39,286 bases of DNA from Flavobacterium croceum DSM 17960 (lineage in GTDB: Bacteria; Bacteroidota; Bacteroidia; Flavobacteriales; Flavobacteriaceae), in contig NZ_PQNY01000018.1 of NCBI RefSeq assembly GCF_002917885.1, positions 1-39,286 of the forward strand. The letters run 5' to 3'. The notes beneath the pieces were generated by a model. The model was not told the DNA's origin. It was given only the letters and a program-made list of their open reading frames with translations, and made no database searches. The translations under genes were made by a program, and so were the position numbers. Position 1 is the stretch's first letter. Every line of letters begins with the position of its first letter. Of the stretch, positions 24,260 to 33,919 are shown one piece after another.

Positions 24260-26224
24260 ATGAGTATTAAAAAAATAATAGCGGTAGTTTCTGTTTTTAT
24301 TGCGATGGTGGCGCAAGCCCAGCAAAAAAACAAAGAAATTTTGTTTACTATAAACGATAAACCTTACTATACAGACGAATTTATTAGGGTTTATAATAAA
24401 AATATAGATTTGGTAAAAGACGAATCTCAAAAAGACCTAAACAATTATTTAAACTTATTTATAGGTTATAAATTAAAAGTAAACAAAGCCTACAAATTGG
24501 GTTTGCAAGAGTCTGAAAGCTACAAAAGCGAATTGAAAAACTACCGCAACCAATTGGCCAAAAGCTATACTACCGATAAAAAAGTTACCGAAGAGCTTAT
24601 ACAAGAAGGCTATAGCCGTTTGCAAAAAGAAATTAATGCTTCGCATATACTAATTACCTGCGAAGAAAACGCTACAGCAGAAGATACCCTTGCCGCTTAC
24701 CACAAAGCGATGGCTGTAAAAAAACGATTGGATTCGGGTGAAGATTTTGCAACAGTAGCCAAAGAAGTTTCTCAAGACCCGTCAGCCAAAGAAAACGGCG
24801 GTAATTTGGGTTATTTTAGCGCTTTTAGAATGGTGTATCCTTTTGAAACAGCAGCTTACAAAACCCCACTAGGCAAAGTTTCAAACCCTGTGCGCACTCG
24901 TTTTGGCTACCATATTGTAAAGGTAAATGATGTTCGCCCCAATAGAGGTGAAATTCAAGTAGCTCACATAATGATAATGAAAGCCAAAGAAGGCGAAGAT
25001 CAAGAAAAACCTAAAAAACTTATTGATGAGGTGTATGCCAAGTTGCAAAATGGAGAAAAATTTGAAGACTTAGCCAAACAATATTCCGAAGATAAGTCAT
25101 CGGGGCCCAAAGGCGGTGTACTCAATCGATTTGCTTCGGGGCAACTTAGTTCTGAAATTTTTGAAAACAAAGCTTTTGGTTTAACCAAAGACAGTCCTGT
25201 TTCAGAACCATTTCAATCAGAATTTGGTTGGCATATTGTAAAACTTATCGAAAAATATCCTCTAAAAACATTGGAAGAATCAAGAGCAGAGCTTGATAAT
25301 AAAATAGGCAAAGACGATCGTTCTATACGCATATCCAATTCACTTACCGATAAATTGGTTAAAAAATACCCAATTAAAGTGCAAAAACAAGAATTTAAAA
25401 AAGTAAGTGATGCCATTACGAGTGCTTTTTTTGATAAAAAATGGGAACTTCCTACCAACAAATCTCCATATGAAGCAACTTTGTTTGCCATTGAAAACAA
25501 AAATATAAAAGGTATAGACTTTTTAGAATTTGTAAAAAAACAACAATATCAAAATTACGCCAAACAAGATCTAGCAAAATTGAGTAATCAATTGTTAGAC
25601 AAATTCAAAAAAGAGCAAATCAATTTGTATTACAATGATAATTTGGAAAACGAGTTTCCAGAGTTTGCTCATACCATGCAAGAGTACCGTGAGGGTTTGC
25701 TTTTGTTTGATTTGATGGAAAAAGAATTGTGGCAAAAAGCAAAAACAGATACACTAGGGCTTAAAAAGTTTTACGCCGATATGCCCGAAAAACCAATGTG
25801 GAAACCTAGAGCAAAAGCAATTTTGGTAGCTTCAACCTCTGAAAAAACAGCCAAAGAAGCTTTTAAAATGCTCAAGCAAAATAAAACAATCCAGCAAATA
25901 AAAGATAAATTCAATACCAAAGAAAATGCAGCTGTGCAAATTACAGAAGGCGTGTATGAAAACACCGATGTTGCATTACCCAAAGGGTTACCTTTTACCG
26001 CAGGTTTTCATGACTTAGTAAAACAAGGCGATTTTTATACAGGTACGCAAATACTCACTATACTACCAGCCTCTGTAAAAACGCTCGATGAGTGTAAATC
26101 GAAAGTGATAAATGATTACCAACAATATCTAGAACAACATTGGGTAGACGAATTGAAAAAAGAATTTGTAGTCAAAGTAAACCCAAATGTTTTTGATACC
26201 GTAAAAGCAGCTTTAAAGAAATAA
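24260..26224 (+). CDS. Periplasmic peptidyl-prolyl isomerase with two parvulin domains
   Basis: A 654-aa exported protein. Signal peptide about 1-21 (MSIKKIIAVVSVFIAMVAQAQ). An N-terminal helical SurA-like region spans about 25-120. Two parvulin domains follow: about 125-225 (ASHILITCEE, GGNLGYFSAFRMVYPFE, GYHIVKVND) and about 230-335 (VAHIMIMKA, GGVLNRFASGQL, GWHIVKLIEKYPL). The remaining 300 residues are helical without a recognised domain. It should help fold outer-membrane or secreted proteins. A TTG at 24242 is an alternative start, but the ATG fits the signal peptide. It is followed by the SurA-like gene after 9 bases, so they form an operon. Confidence 0.9.
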   Translation: MSIKKIIAVVSVFIAMVAQAQQKNKEILFTINDKPYYTDEFIRVYNKNIDLVKDESQKDLNNYLNLFIGYKLKVNKAYKLGLQESESYKSELKNYRNQLAKSYTTDKKVTEELIQEGYSRLQKEINASHILITCEENATAEDTLAAYHKAMAVKKRLDSGEDFATVAKEVSQDPSAKENGGNLGYFSAFRMVYPFETAAYKTPLGKVSNPVRTRFGYHIVKVNDVRPNRGEIQVAHIMIMKAKEGEDQEKPKKLIDEVYAKLQNGEKFEDLAKQYSEDKSSGPKGGVLNRFASGQLSSEIFENKAFGLTKDSPVSEPFQSEFGWHIVKLIEKYPLKTLEESRAELDNKIGKDDRSIRISNSLTDKLVKKYPIKVQKQEFKKVSDAITSAFFDKKWELPTNKSPYEATLFAIENKNIKGIDFLEFVKKQQYQNYAKQDLAKLSNQLLDKFKKEQINLYYNDNLENEFPEFAHTMQEYREGLLLFDLMEKELWQKAKTDTLGLKKFYADMPEKPMWKPRAKAILVASTSEKTAKEAFKMLKQNKTIQQIKDKFNTKENAAVQITEGVYENTDVALPKGLPFTAGFHDLVKQGDFYTGTQILTILPASVKTLDECKSKVINDYQQYLEQHWVDELKKEFVVKVNPNVFDTVKAALKK

Positions 26225-26233
26225 TAAATAGAA

Positions 26234-27634
26234 ATGAGAACAATAAACAAAATAACAATCCTTTTTACTCTTTTTGTAGCCGTGTTTCAAGTGGGAGCAC
26301 AAGAAATTATACCCGAAAAAGAACCGGTAAAAAAAGAACCAGTACAACAAGGTAGAAAGCGTATAGACGGTATTATAGCTACGGTTGGTGATTACAATAT
26401 TTTAGATTCAGATATTGACAAATCTTTTTTAGAGATGGCTTCGCAAGGTGTTTCGATTAAAGATTTTACCCGTTGCCAAATGTTGGGTAAATTGATGGAA
26501 GAAAAATTGTTTGCGCATCAAGCCACTCAAGATTCTGTGGTGGTAAAAGATGAGGAAATAAAAGAAAAAATGAACGGTCAAATGGAATATATGGTGGAGC
26601 AACTTCGCTCTATGGAAGCCGTAGTTAAATATTTCCATAAAAAAGACGAAGACGATTTGCGTTCGGAACTATATGATGTGCTTAAAACACAAAAATTGGC
26701 TTCCGAAATGCAAAATAAAATTGTAGACGGTATTCAAATTACACCCGAAGAAACCAAAAATTTCTTCAAAAAAATTCCAGAAGCAGACAAGCCTACTATA
26801 GGTACTGAGCTAGAAATAGCCCAAATTGTCATCACGCCAAAAGTTACGCAGGTAGAAAAAGACGCCGTAATTAATAAACTCAAAGAGATAAAACAAGAAG
26901 TCTTAAACGGAGCTAGTTTTACCACCAAAGCCGTGCTCTATACCCAAGATCCTGGTTCGCGCTCTAGTGGCGGATTTTACAAAATAAATAAGAAGACACC
27001 TTTTGTAAAAGAGTTTAAAGATGTAGCTTTTTCACTGCAAGAAAGCGAAATATCTGAACCTTTTGAAACAGAATTTGGATTTCACATCATCTATTTAGAA
27101 AAAATAAAAGGCTTAGATTTGGAGTTACGCCACATACTTATGATACCCAAAGTAACCGATGAAGCTTTGAAAGAAGCCAAAGAAAAAGCGCAACTTATTA
27201 AAAAACGTATAGAAGACAAAGAAATTACTTTTGCAGAGGCAGCGCGTACCATGTCTGATGAAAAAGAAACCCGTCAAAACGGAGGGCAACTTATTAACCC
27301 AAAAACACAAGATACACATTTTGAATTAACCAAAATGGATGCCGAAATGTACAGTGAAGTATCGGGTTTAAAAGACGGACAAATTTCGAATGTAATATTA
27401 ACAGATGATCCTCGTGCGGGTAAAAAATACAAAATACTTACCGTAACGAATCGTATCGATGAACACGTAGCTGATTTTAGCAAAGATTATACAAAAATTA
27501 GAGAGCTTGCATTAAAAGAAAAACAAATTAATGCAATAGCAAAATGGACCGAAGAAAAGATAAAAGAAACTTATATCAAAATTAATGGAGAGTACCAAAA
27601 GTGTGATTTTTTGTATAATTGGTTAAAAAAATAG
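26234..27634 (+). CDS. surA: SurA-like periplasmic chaperone/isomerase
   Basis: A 466-aa exported protein with a signal peptide (about 1-22, ending VGAQ). A SurA N-terminal chaperone domain follows (IDGIIATVGDYNILDSDIDKS at about 43-63, through about 185). Two parvulin-type domains come next: about 190-290 (EIAQIVITPK, GGFYKI, GFHIIYLEK) and about 295-400 (LELRHILMIPK, NGGQLINPK). A C-terminal helix closes the chaperone domain. SurA guides outer-membrane proteins to the BAM complex. Tandem with another parvulin protein and upstream of MoxR, an order known from other flavobacteria. The symbol is by similarity; which of the two is the functional SurA is not proven. Confidence 0.9.
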   Translation: MRTINKITILFTLFVAVFQVGAQEIIPEKEPVKKEPVQQGRKRIDGIIATVGDYNILDSDIDKSFLEMASQGVSIKDFTRCQMLGKLMEEKLFAHQATQDSVVVKDEEIKEKMNGQMEYMVEQLRSMEAVVKYFHKKDEDDLRSELYDVLKTQKLASEMQNKIVDGIQITPEETKNFFKKIPEADKPTIGTELEIAQIVITPKVTQVEKDAVINKLKEIKQEVLNGASFTTKAVLYTQDPGSRSSGGFYKINKKTPFVKEFKDVAFSLQESEISEPFETEFGFHIIYLEKIKGLDLELRHILMIPKVTDEALKEAKEKAQLIKKRIEDKEITFAEAARTMSDEKETRQNGGQLINPKTQDTHFELTKMDAEMYSEVSGLKDGQISNVILTDDPRAGKKYKILTVTNRIDEHVADFSKDYTKIRELALKEKQINAIAKWTEEKIKETYIKINGEYQKCDFLYNWLKK

Positions 27635-27657
27635 GTTTCTTTACCGTGGGTAAAAAT

Positions 27658-27665
27658 TAAATTTG
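27658..27665 (+). promoter_or_regulatory. Possible internal -7 box before moxR
   Basis: TAAATTTG matches TAnnTTTG, 19 bases before the MoxR ATG. No TTG at the right distance, so MoxR may also be read from the operon promoter. Confidence 0.35.
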
Positions 27666-27684
27666 AAACATAAAAGCATAGAGT

Positions 27685-28638
27685 ATGTCAGACGTAGCAG
27701 CAGTTCAAAGATTAGTAGAAAAAAGAAATCAGCTTAAAACAGAGATTTCCAAAATTATTGTAGGTCAAAACGAAGTGATTGATCAAATTTTATTGAGTAT
27801 ATTTTCTGGTGGTCATGCTCTGTTGGTGGGAGTTCCAGGTTTGGCAAAAACCTTAATGGTAAATACCATTTCGCAAGCCTTAGGACTCGATTTTAAAAGA
27901 ATTCAGTTTACGCCCGACTTGATGCCTTCGGATATTTTAGGGAGTGAAATTCTAGACGAAAGCCGAAATTTTAAATTTATAAAAGGACCCATTTTTGCCA
28001 ATATTATTTTGGCAGACGAGATAAACCGTACACCACCCAAAACTCAAGCTGCTCTATTAGAGGCTATGCAAGAGCGTGCTGTAACCATTGCAGGGCAACA
28101 CTATAAACTAGATTTGCCATATTTTGTTTTAGCCACACAAAACCCTATAGAGCAAGAAGGAACCTACCCTTTGCCAGAAGCACAATTAGACCGTTTTATG
28201 TTTGCTATCAAGTTGGACTATCCTACATTTGAAGAAGAAGTTCAGGTGGTAAAAGCCACAACATCAGACGAAAAACAAGTCATCAACCCACTATTTACCG
28301 CCCAAGAAATTATAGATTTTCAACATCTAATTCGCAGAGTACCTGTTGCCGACAATGTGATTGAATATGCAGTACAATTGGTAAACAAAACACGCCCAGG
28401 TAACGCATTATCTACAGATTATGTTAAAAATTATTTAGATTGGGGTGCAGGACCTCGTGCTTCGCAAAACTTAATTTTGGCAGCCAAAGCAAATGCTGTT
28501 TTTAAGGGTAAATATTCGCCAGATATTGAAGATGTTCAAGCCGTAGCAGCCGGCATATTAAGACACAGAATTATTAAGAACTACAAAGCCGATGCCGAAA
28601 ACATTACCGAAGAAATGATAATAAGCAAGTTGCTTTAA
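27685..28638 (+). CDS. MoxR-family AAA+ ATPase
   Basis: A 317-aa cytoplasmic AAA+ ATPase of the MoxR type. Walker A is GVPGLAKT (about 54-61), Walker B is ILADEINRTPP (about 109-119), and sensor 1 is VLATQNPIEQEGTYPLPEAQLDRF (about 148-171), split here by conserved TQNP and LDRF. The lid domain includes GAGPRASQNLI (about 254-264). MoxR proteins act as chaperone-like ATPases, usually with a DUF58 and VWA-domain partner. None of these partners lies downstream, so the operon is broken after moxR or partners lie elsewhere. It follows surA after 50 bases and ends at a terminator. Confidence 0.93.
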   Translation: MSDVAAVQRLVEKRNQLKTEISKIIVGQNEVIDQILLSIFSGGHALLVGVPGLAKTLMVNTISQALGLDFKRIQFTPDLMPSDILGSEILDESRNFKFIKGPIFANIILADEINRTPPKTQAALLEAMQERAVTIAGQHYKLDLPYFVLATQNPIEQEGTYPLPEAQLDRFMFAIKLDYPTFEEEVQVVKATTSDEKQVINPLFTAQEIIDFQHLIRRVPVADNVIEYAVQLVNKTRPGNALSTDYVKNYLDWGAGPRASQNLILAAKANAVFKGKYSPDIEDVQAVAAGILRHRIIKNYKADAENITEEMIISKLL

Positions 28639-28650
28639 CATAAAAACTCC

Positions 28651-28681
28651 AAAGTGTTGTACATAAAACAACACTTTTTTT
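28651..28681 (+). terminator. Intrinsic terminator behind moxR
   Basis: A 10-bp stem AAAGTGTTGT/ACAACACTTT with a 7-base loop, then T residues. Confidence 0.88.
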
Positions 28682-28759
28682 ATACTACATACCAACCATT
28701 TTACGGTTTGGTGTTTTGTAGATTTTATTGTTTGTTGAATCATAAATTGATACCTACGT

Positions 28760-29440
28760 ATGAAAAAAATACTCATAAGTACCGTAATACTTTTTTTATT
28801 TTCGTCTTTTCAGGCTCCCGATTTTGAAATTGTAGCCGTAACAGGAAAAACTGCTTATCCATTTTGGTTGCAAAAACCCACAGCAAACCTTGATGAAAAA
28901 TTGCCTATACTTGTTTTTTTACACGGAAGAAGTTTATCGGGTACCGACTTAAATCGGGTAAAAAGATACGGAGTTTTAAAAGCCGTAGAAAAAGGAAAAA
29001 AAATAAACGCATACATTATTGCACCTCAAGTGGCAAGTGGCGCTTGGAATCCAGACAAAGTGTTGGAATTGATAGAGTATGTTCAACAAAATTACAATAC
29101 AGATCATAGAGTATATGTATGCGGAATGAGCTTAGGAGGTTACGGAACATTGCATTTTGCAGGTAAATACCCCAACAAGGTTACTGCTGCGGTGGCCATT
29201 TGTGGCGGAGGTAACGTAGCCGATGCTTGTAATTTGGCCAAAGTACCTTTGTGGATACAACACGGAAACAAAGATTTTATAGTACCCATGAGTGAATCGC
29301 AAAAAGTATATCAGGCTATAAAAAAATGCCAGCCCAATGCCGATGCTACATTAACAATAATACCTGGAGGAAATCATGGTAGTGTAGAGCGATTGTTTCA
29401 TGAAAATGCTATGTATGATTGGCTGTTTAAATACCAATAA
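28760..29440 (+). CDS. Secreted alpha/beta hydrolase (esterase-like)
   Basis: A 226-aa hydrolase with a short signal peptide (MKKILISTVILFLFSSFQA). Oxyanion region LVFLHGRSLSG (51-61), nucleophile S124 in CGMSLGGYG, acid D172 in HGNKDFIVP, and H206 in GGNHGS form a complete catalytic triad. This places it with dienelactone hydrolase / phospholipase-carboxylesterase / polysaccharide-esterase-like proteins; the substrate is unknown. It is exported to the periplasm or beyond, but lacks a T9SS domain. It lies alone between two terminators. Confidence 0.87.
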   Translation: MKKILISTVILFLFSSFQAPDFEIVAVTGKTAYPFWLQKPTANLDEKLPILVFLHGRSLSGTDLNRVKRYGVLKAVEKGKKINAYIIAPQVASGAWNPDKVLELIEYVQQNYNTDHRVYVCGMSLGGYGTLHFAGKYPNKVTAAVAICGGGNVADACNLAKVPLWIQHGNKDFIVPMSESQKVYQAIKKCQPNADATLTIIPGGNHGSVERLFHENAMYDWLFKYQ

Positions 29441-29478
29441 GATTATTTATTTAGTAAAAAGCCTGCCGATATTTTAAT

Positions 29479-29515
29479 AAATTCTTAAAATCAACCCTCG
29501 ATTTTAAGAATTTTT
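29479..29515 (+). terminator. Intrinsic terminator behind the hydrolase
   Basis: A 14-bp stem (29479-29492 / 29500-29513) of A/T-rich sequence with a 7-base loop AACCCTC, followed by TT. Confidence 0.75.
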
Positions 29516-29636
29516 AATTATAAACGGTATTTATTGGAATAAATTGAATTTATGCTAGTAAAATAGAATGTTTATAAATAAAAATTTTATTAAAATCGAT
29601 ATTTGTTATAAATTTTTTAATTTGCTAATAAATAAT

Positions 29637-29644
29637 TAACTTTG
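29637..29644 (+). promoter_or_regulatory. -7 box for the aconitase gene
   Basis: TAACTTTG matches TAnnTTTG; the ATG follows after 44 bases. The upstream region is very A/T-rich and lacks a well-spaced TTG. Confidence 0.45.
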
Positions 29645-29688
29645 TGCCACTTAAATAAAGAACAAACAATTAATACCTATTTACTATT

Positions 29689-31950
29689 ATGGCTTTTGAT
29701 ATTGAAATGATTGAAAAAGTGTACGCCAACATGGCGGCTCGTGTAGATAAAGCTCGCGAGTTGGTAGGAAGACCACTTACACTTTCAGAAAAAATTCTAT
29801 ATTCTCATTTATGGGAAGGTTTGCCTACTCAGGCATTTACAAGAGGTAAAGATTATGTTGATTTTGCTCCCGATAGAGTAGCATGTCAAGACGCAACAGC
29901 GCAAATGGCTTTGTTGCAATTCATGCACGCAGGAAAAGCAAAAGCAGCTGTACCAACCACAGTACATTGCGACCACTTAATTCAGGCAAAATCTGGAGCT
30001 AAAGAAGATTTGGCTTTTGCTACCAAACAATCAAAAGAAGTTTTTGATTTTCTTGCTTCTGTTTCCAACAAATACGGAATTGGTTTTTGGAAACCAGGTT
30101 CAGGAATTATTCATCAAATTGTATTGGAAAACTATGCATTTCCAGGGGGTATGATGATAGGTACCGACTCTCATACAGTAAACGCAGGTGGTTTGGGCAT
30201 GCTTGCTATTGGAGTAGGTGGTGCAGATGCAGTAGATGTTATGTCTGGAATGTCTTGGGAACTAAAATTTCCGAAACTTATAGGTGTAAAACTTACTGGT
30301 AAATTAAACGGTTGGACCGCACCAAAAGATGTTATATTAAAAGTAGCCGATATACTTACAGTAAAAGGAGGAACAGGCGCTATTGTTGAATATTTTGGCG
30401 AAGGTGCTCAAGCTATGTCATGTACAGGTAAAGGAACTATATGCAACATGGGAGCAGAGATAGGAGCTACCACTTCTACTTTTGGCTACGACGATTCTAT
30501 GCGTAGATACCTAGCTGCTACGGGCCGTCAAGATGTGGTAAATGCTGCCGACAAAGTTGCTTCGTATTTAACAGCTGATGCCGAAGTATATGCTAATCCA
30601 GAAAATTATTTTGACCAATTAATCGAAATAAATCTTTCAGAATTGGAACCTCATATCAATGGTCCTTTTACACCCGATAGAGGAACGCCAGTTTCTAAAA
30701 TGAAAGCCGAAGCCGAAGCAAACGGTTGGCCTTTACAAGTAGAGTGGGGCTTAATAGGTTCTTGTACAAACTCTTCGTATGAAGATATGAGCCGTGCGGC
30801 CTCTATTGTAGAACAAGCCGTTGCTCACGGTATTACTCCCAAAGCAGAATTTGGTATCAACCCAGGTTCAGAACAAATTCGTTATACTATAGAAAGAGAT
30901 GGCATTATTGCTACTTTCGAAAAAATGGGAACTAAAGTATTTACAAATGCTTGTGGACCATGTATTGGGCAGTGGGATAGAGAAGGAGCAAACAAAGAAG
31001 AAAAAAATACGATTGTGCATTCGTTTAATCGTAATTTTTCGAAACGTGCCGATGGTAACCCAAATACACACGCTTTTGTAACTTCGCCAGAAATGGTAGC
31101 TGCTTTGGCTATTTCAGGTCGTTTAGATTTTAACCCTATTACCGATACATTATTGAATGCCAACGGAGAAGCGGTAAAACTAAACCCACCTACAGGAGAC
31201 GAACTTCCAACGCGCGGATTTGATGTAGACGATCCAGGCTACCAAGCACCAGCAGAAGATGGATCTTCGGTTCAAGTATTGGTAGACCCAAACTCAGATC
31301 GTTTACAACTTTTAGAACCTTTTAAACCATGGGACGGACAAAATATTACAGGAGCAAAATTGTTAATCAAAGCTTTTGGCAAATGTACTACAGACCACAT
31401 TTCTATGGCAGGACCTTGGTTGCGTTTTAGAGGACATTTGGATAATATTTCCAACAATATGTTAATTGGAGCTGTAAATGCTTTTAACCAAGAAACAAAC
31501 CACGTTAAAAACCAATTAACAGGTGCTTATGATGAGGTGCCAAAAGTACAACGCGCTTACAAAGCAGCCGGAGTACCTTCTATTGTAGTAGGTGATCAAA
31601 ACTATGGCGAAGGTTCTTCTCGTGAGCACGCAGCTATGGAGCCACGTCATTTGGGCGTAAAAGCTGTTTTGGTAAAATCGTTTGCTCGTATACACGAAAC
31701 CAATCTTAAAAAGCAAGGTATGTTGGCTTTAACATTTGCTAACGAAGCCGATTATGATAAAATTCAAGAAGACGACACAATCAACTTCTTAGATTTAACA
31801 TCGTTTGCACCAGGAAAACCATTAACTTTAGAATTTGTACATGCAGATGGATCTAAAGATATTATTATGGCAAATCATACATACAATGAGGGTCAGATAG
31901 AATGGTTTAAAGCAGGTTGTGCTTTAAATTTAATTGCTGCAGGAAAATAA
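29689..31950 (+). CDS. acn: Aconitate hydratase, mitochondrial type
   Basis: A 753-aa [4Fe-4S] enzyme that interconverts citrate and isocitrate in the TCA cycle. The cluster cysteines are C359 ([11 protein letters not shown]), C422 and C425 (ACGPCIGQW). The substrate-binding motifs include [12 protein letters not shown] (67-78), [14 protein letters not shown] (157-170) and [15 protein letters not shown] in the swivel domain (about 645-659). The length and GTDSHT/NAGGLG context match the mitochondrial aconitase group rather than bacterial AcnA (about 890 aa) or AcnB. Single gene with its own promoter and a bidirectional terminator. Confidence 0.96.
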   Translation: MAFDIEMIEKVYANMAARVDKARELVGRPLTLSEKILYSHLWEGLPTQAFTRGKDYVDFAPDRVACQDATAQMALLQFMHAGKAKAAVPTTVHCDHLIQAKSGAKEDLAFATKQSKEVFDFLASVSNKYGIGFWKPGSGIIHQIVLENYAFPGGMMIGTDSHTVNAGGLGMLAIGVGGADAVDVMSGMSWELKFPKLIGVKLTGKLNGWTAPKDVILKVADILTVKGGTGAIVEYFGEGAQAMSCTGKGTICNMGAEIGATTSTFGYDDSMRRYLAATGRQDVVNAADKVASYLTADAEVYANPENYFDQLIEINLSELEPHINGPFTPDRGTPVSKMKAEAEANGWPLQVEWGLIGSCTNSSYEDMSRAASIVEQAVAHGITPKAEFGINPGSEQIRYTIERDGIIATFEKMGTKVFTNACGPCIGQWDREGANKEEKNTIVHSFNRNFSKRADGNPNTHAFVTSPEMVAALAISGRLDFNPITDTLLNANGEAVKLNPPTGDELPTRGFDVDDPGYQAPAEDGSSVQVLVDPNSDRLQLLEPFKPWDGQNITGAKLLIKAFGKCTTDHISMAGPWLRFRGHLDNISNNMLIGAVNAFNQETNHVKNQLTGAYDEVPKVQRAYKAAGVPSIVVGDQNYGEGSSREHAAMEPRHLGVKAVLVKSFARIHETNLKKQGMLALTFANEADYDKIQEDDTINFLDLTSFAPGKPLTLEFVHADGSKDIIMANHTYNEGQIEWFKAGCALNLIAAGK

Positions 31951-31972
31951 CATTCAAGTAGCTTATTTTATA

Positions 31973-32007
31973 AAAAAAGCTGTCTTTTTCATAAAGACAG
32001 CTTTTTT
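31973..32007. terminator. Bidirectional terminator between acn and the convergent gene
   Basis: Perfect 15-bp stem (31973-31987 / 31993-32007), loop TTCAT, A-tract before and T-tract after. Confidence 0.92.
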
Positions 32008-32026
32008 ATTTGAGGTAATTTAAATT

Positions 32027-32404
32027 TTATTTTTTAGAAGGATCGTAAATTTCTGTAAGACCATTTTTCCATTCTACTTTTTCATAAAAAAAGTCAATGG
32101 CGGTTAATTTTTCTGATCTTTTTACTGTAAAAGTACCACTCACTACAGCATCATCTACGGTAAATGTTGTTTTTTCTTGCCAGTCGGCCAGATGGCTCAT
32201 ATAGTAAGCAAAAACCTGTTCGGCTATTTTTTTGATTAAGCTAGGTCTAGAGTTAAACGTACTCACTACAATGGTTTCTCCGCTAGGTTGGCTAATGATG
32301 GTGTTGATGCCACTTTTACCAAAATAATACTTCTCAATGCGCTGGGTTTGACAAAATCCTATTCCCGAAAAAAGAAATAAAAACAATATGATACTGAATT
32401 TCAT
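32027..32404 (-). CDS. Small secreted protein of unknown function
   Basis: A 125-aa protein with a signal peptide (MKFSIILFLFLFSGIGFCQ; the Cys at 18 is a poor lipobox, so a soluble or weakly possible lipoprotein). The mature part of about 105 residues is mixed alpha/beta with FGKSGINTIISQPSG, ADWQEKTTFTVDDAVVSGTFTVK and FFYEKVEWKNGLTEIY. No family is recognised. The ATG at 32404 is chosen because it starts the signal peptide; a start at 32494 would overlap the permease start codon. It diverges from the permease gene and converges on acn. Confidence 0.72.
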   Translation of the reverse strand: MKFSIILFLFLFSGIGFCQTQRIEKYYFGKSGINTIISQPSGETIVVSTFNSRPSLIKKIAEQVFAYYMSHLADWQEKTTFTVDDAVVSGTFTVKRSEKLTAIDFFYEKVEWKNGLTEIYDPSKK

Positions 32405-32488
32405 AAATTTAAGAAAGGGTTTTATTTTTCGTTCAATTTTATTTAGAAAATAGTTAAATTGCAAATTATTTACTAAAATTTCGATAAG

Positions 32489-33892
32489 ATGCAAAAAAGC
32501 ACCCCTGAATTTAAAAGAGAACTCGGACTGTTTGACGGAACCATGTTGGTAGTAGGCTCTATGATTGGTTCTGGAATTTTTATTGTAAGTTCAGATATGA
32601 TAAGACAAGTAGGTTCGGCAGGTTGGCTTATTGCTATTTGGGTGCTTACAGGGGTTATTACAGTGATTGCGGCGGTAAGTTATGGTGAGCTAAGTGCTAT
32701 GTTTCCAAAAGCAGGCGGACAGTATGTTTACCTAAAAGAAGCCTACAATAAACTGATTGCTTTTTTGTACGGCTGGAGTTTTTTTGCAGTAATTCAAACG
32801 GGTACTATTGCCGCTGTAGGTGTTGCTTTTTCTAAATTTACGGCTTATATTTTTCCGGTAGTAAGCGATGAAAATATACTGTGGCGTTTTTATTCATTTA
32901 AGCTCAATGCTGCACAATTGGTTTCTATTGTGACCATTTTTTTACTTACTTATTTAAACAGTAAAGGAGTTAAAGACAGCAAAGGACTTCAATCTTTTTT
33001 AACGATACTAAAAATAGCTTCTTTATTGGGTCTTATTGTGTTTGGTTTTTTAAACGGAGCAAGCCTTGAAGTGTGGCATTCAAATTGGTCTACTGGATTT
33101 GATTTTTCTAGTTTTGACAAAGCGACTGGTTTGTGGAAAACCTTAGACGGAAACCTTATTTTTGGAGCAATTGCTGCCGCTATGGTAGGTTCGGTATTTT
33201 CTAGTGATGCTTGGAATGGGGTAACTTTTATAGCCGCCGAAATTAAAAATCCAAAGCGAAATGTAGGGCTCAGTTTGTTTTTAGGAACCTTTATTGTATC
33301 GTGTATTTATGTTCTGGCCAACGTGATGTATCTTGCTGTTCTACCAATAGATGCTATAGCTACCGCTCCTTCAGATCGGGTTGCTGTTGCGGCAGCGCAA
33401 CCTATTTTTGGTGCTATGGGTACTGCAATTATTGCCGTGATGATTATGATTTCTACTTTTGCGTGCAACAACGGATTGATTATGGCAGGGGCAAGAGTTT
33501 TTTACACCATGGCAAATGATGGTTTGTTTTTTAAAAAAGCAGCTCGATTAAACAAAGCAAGTGTTCCCGAATGGGCATTGTGGGCTCAATGTATTTGGGC
33601 ATCTTTGTTATGCTTAACAGGAAAATACGGCGATCTGTTGGATTTCGTGGTTATTATAGTACTGATATTTTATATCCTTACCATTGCTGGAATATTTGTG
33701 CTAAGACGTAAGCAACCTCTGCTTGAACGACCTTACAAAGCCTTTGGATATCCCATACTACCTGCTTTTTATGTGCTAGTGGCAACTGCTTTGTCAATTA
33801 TGCTACTTTATACTAAATTCAGTACGTGTGGTTGGGGAATTCTAATTATGTTGTTGGGTGTGCCTGTTTATTACTTCTTTAAAAAAGAATAG
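32489..33892 (+). CDS. APC-superfamily amino-acid permease
   Basis: A 467-aa inner-membrane transporter with about 12 hydrophobic helices. The first helix has the APC signature GSMIGSGIFIV (about 17-27) after LGLFDGTMLVV. A consensus loop YGELSAMFPKAGGQYVYLKEA follows at about 69-89 (split here by conserved GEL and GGQY). Helix 6 region AAMVGSVFSSDAWNGVTFIAAEIKNPKRN is also typical: the A-E-x-K-N-P-x-R-N motif ends it. It likely takes up or exchanges amino acids; the closest style is the LAT/y+L-like branch, substrate unknown. Single gene. Confidence 0.92.
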   Translation: MQKSTPEFKRELGLFDGTMLVVGSMIGSGIFIVSSDMIRQVGSAGWLIAIWVLTGVITVIAAVSYGELSAMFPKAGGQYVYLKEAYNKLIAFLYGWSFFAVIQTGTIAAVGVAFSKFTAYIFPVVSDENILWRFYSFKLNAAQLVSIVTIFLLTYLNSKGVKDSKGLQSFLTILKIASLLGLIVFGFLNGASLEVWHSNWSTGFDFSSFDKATGLWKTLDGNLIFGAIAAAMVGSVFSSDAWNGVTFIAAEIKNPKRNVGLSLFLGTFIVSCIYVLANVMYLAVLPIDAIATAPSDRVAVAAAQPIFGAMGTAIIAVMIMISTFACNNGLIMAGARVFYTMANDGLFFKKAARLNKASVPEWALWAQCIWASLLCLTGKYGDLLDFVVIIVLIFYILTIAGIFVLRRKQPLLERPYKAFGYPILPAFYVLVATALSIMLLYTKFSTCGWGILIMLLGVPVYYFFKKE

Positions 33893-33919
33893 TATTTATT
33901 ACGCTCTATAAAATACGGT

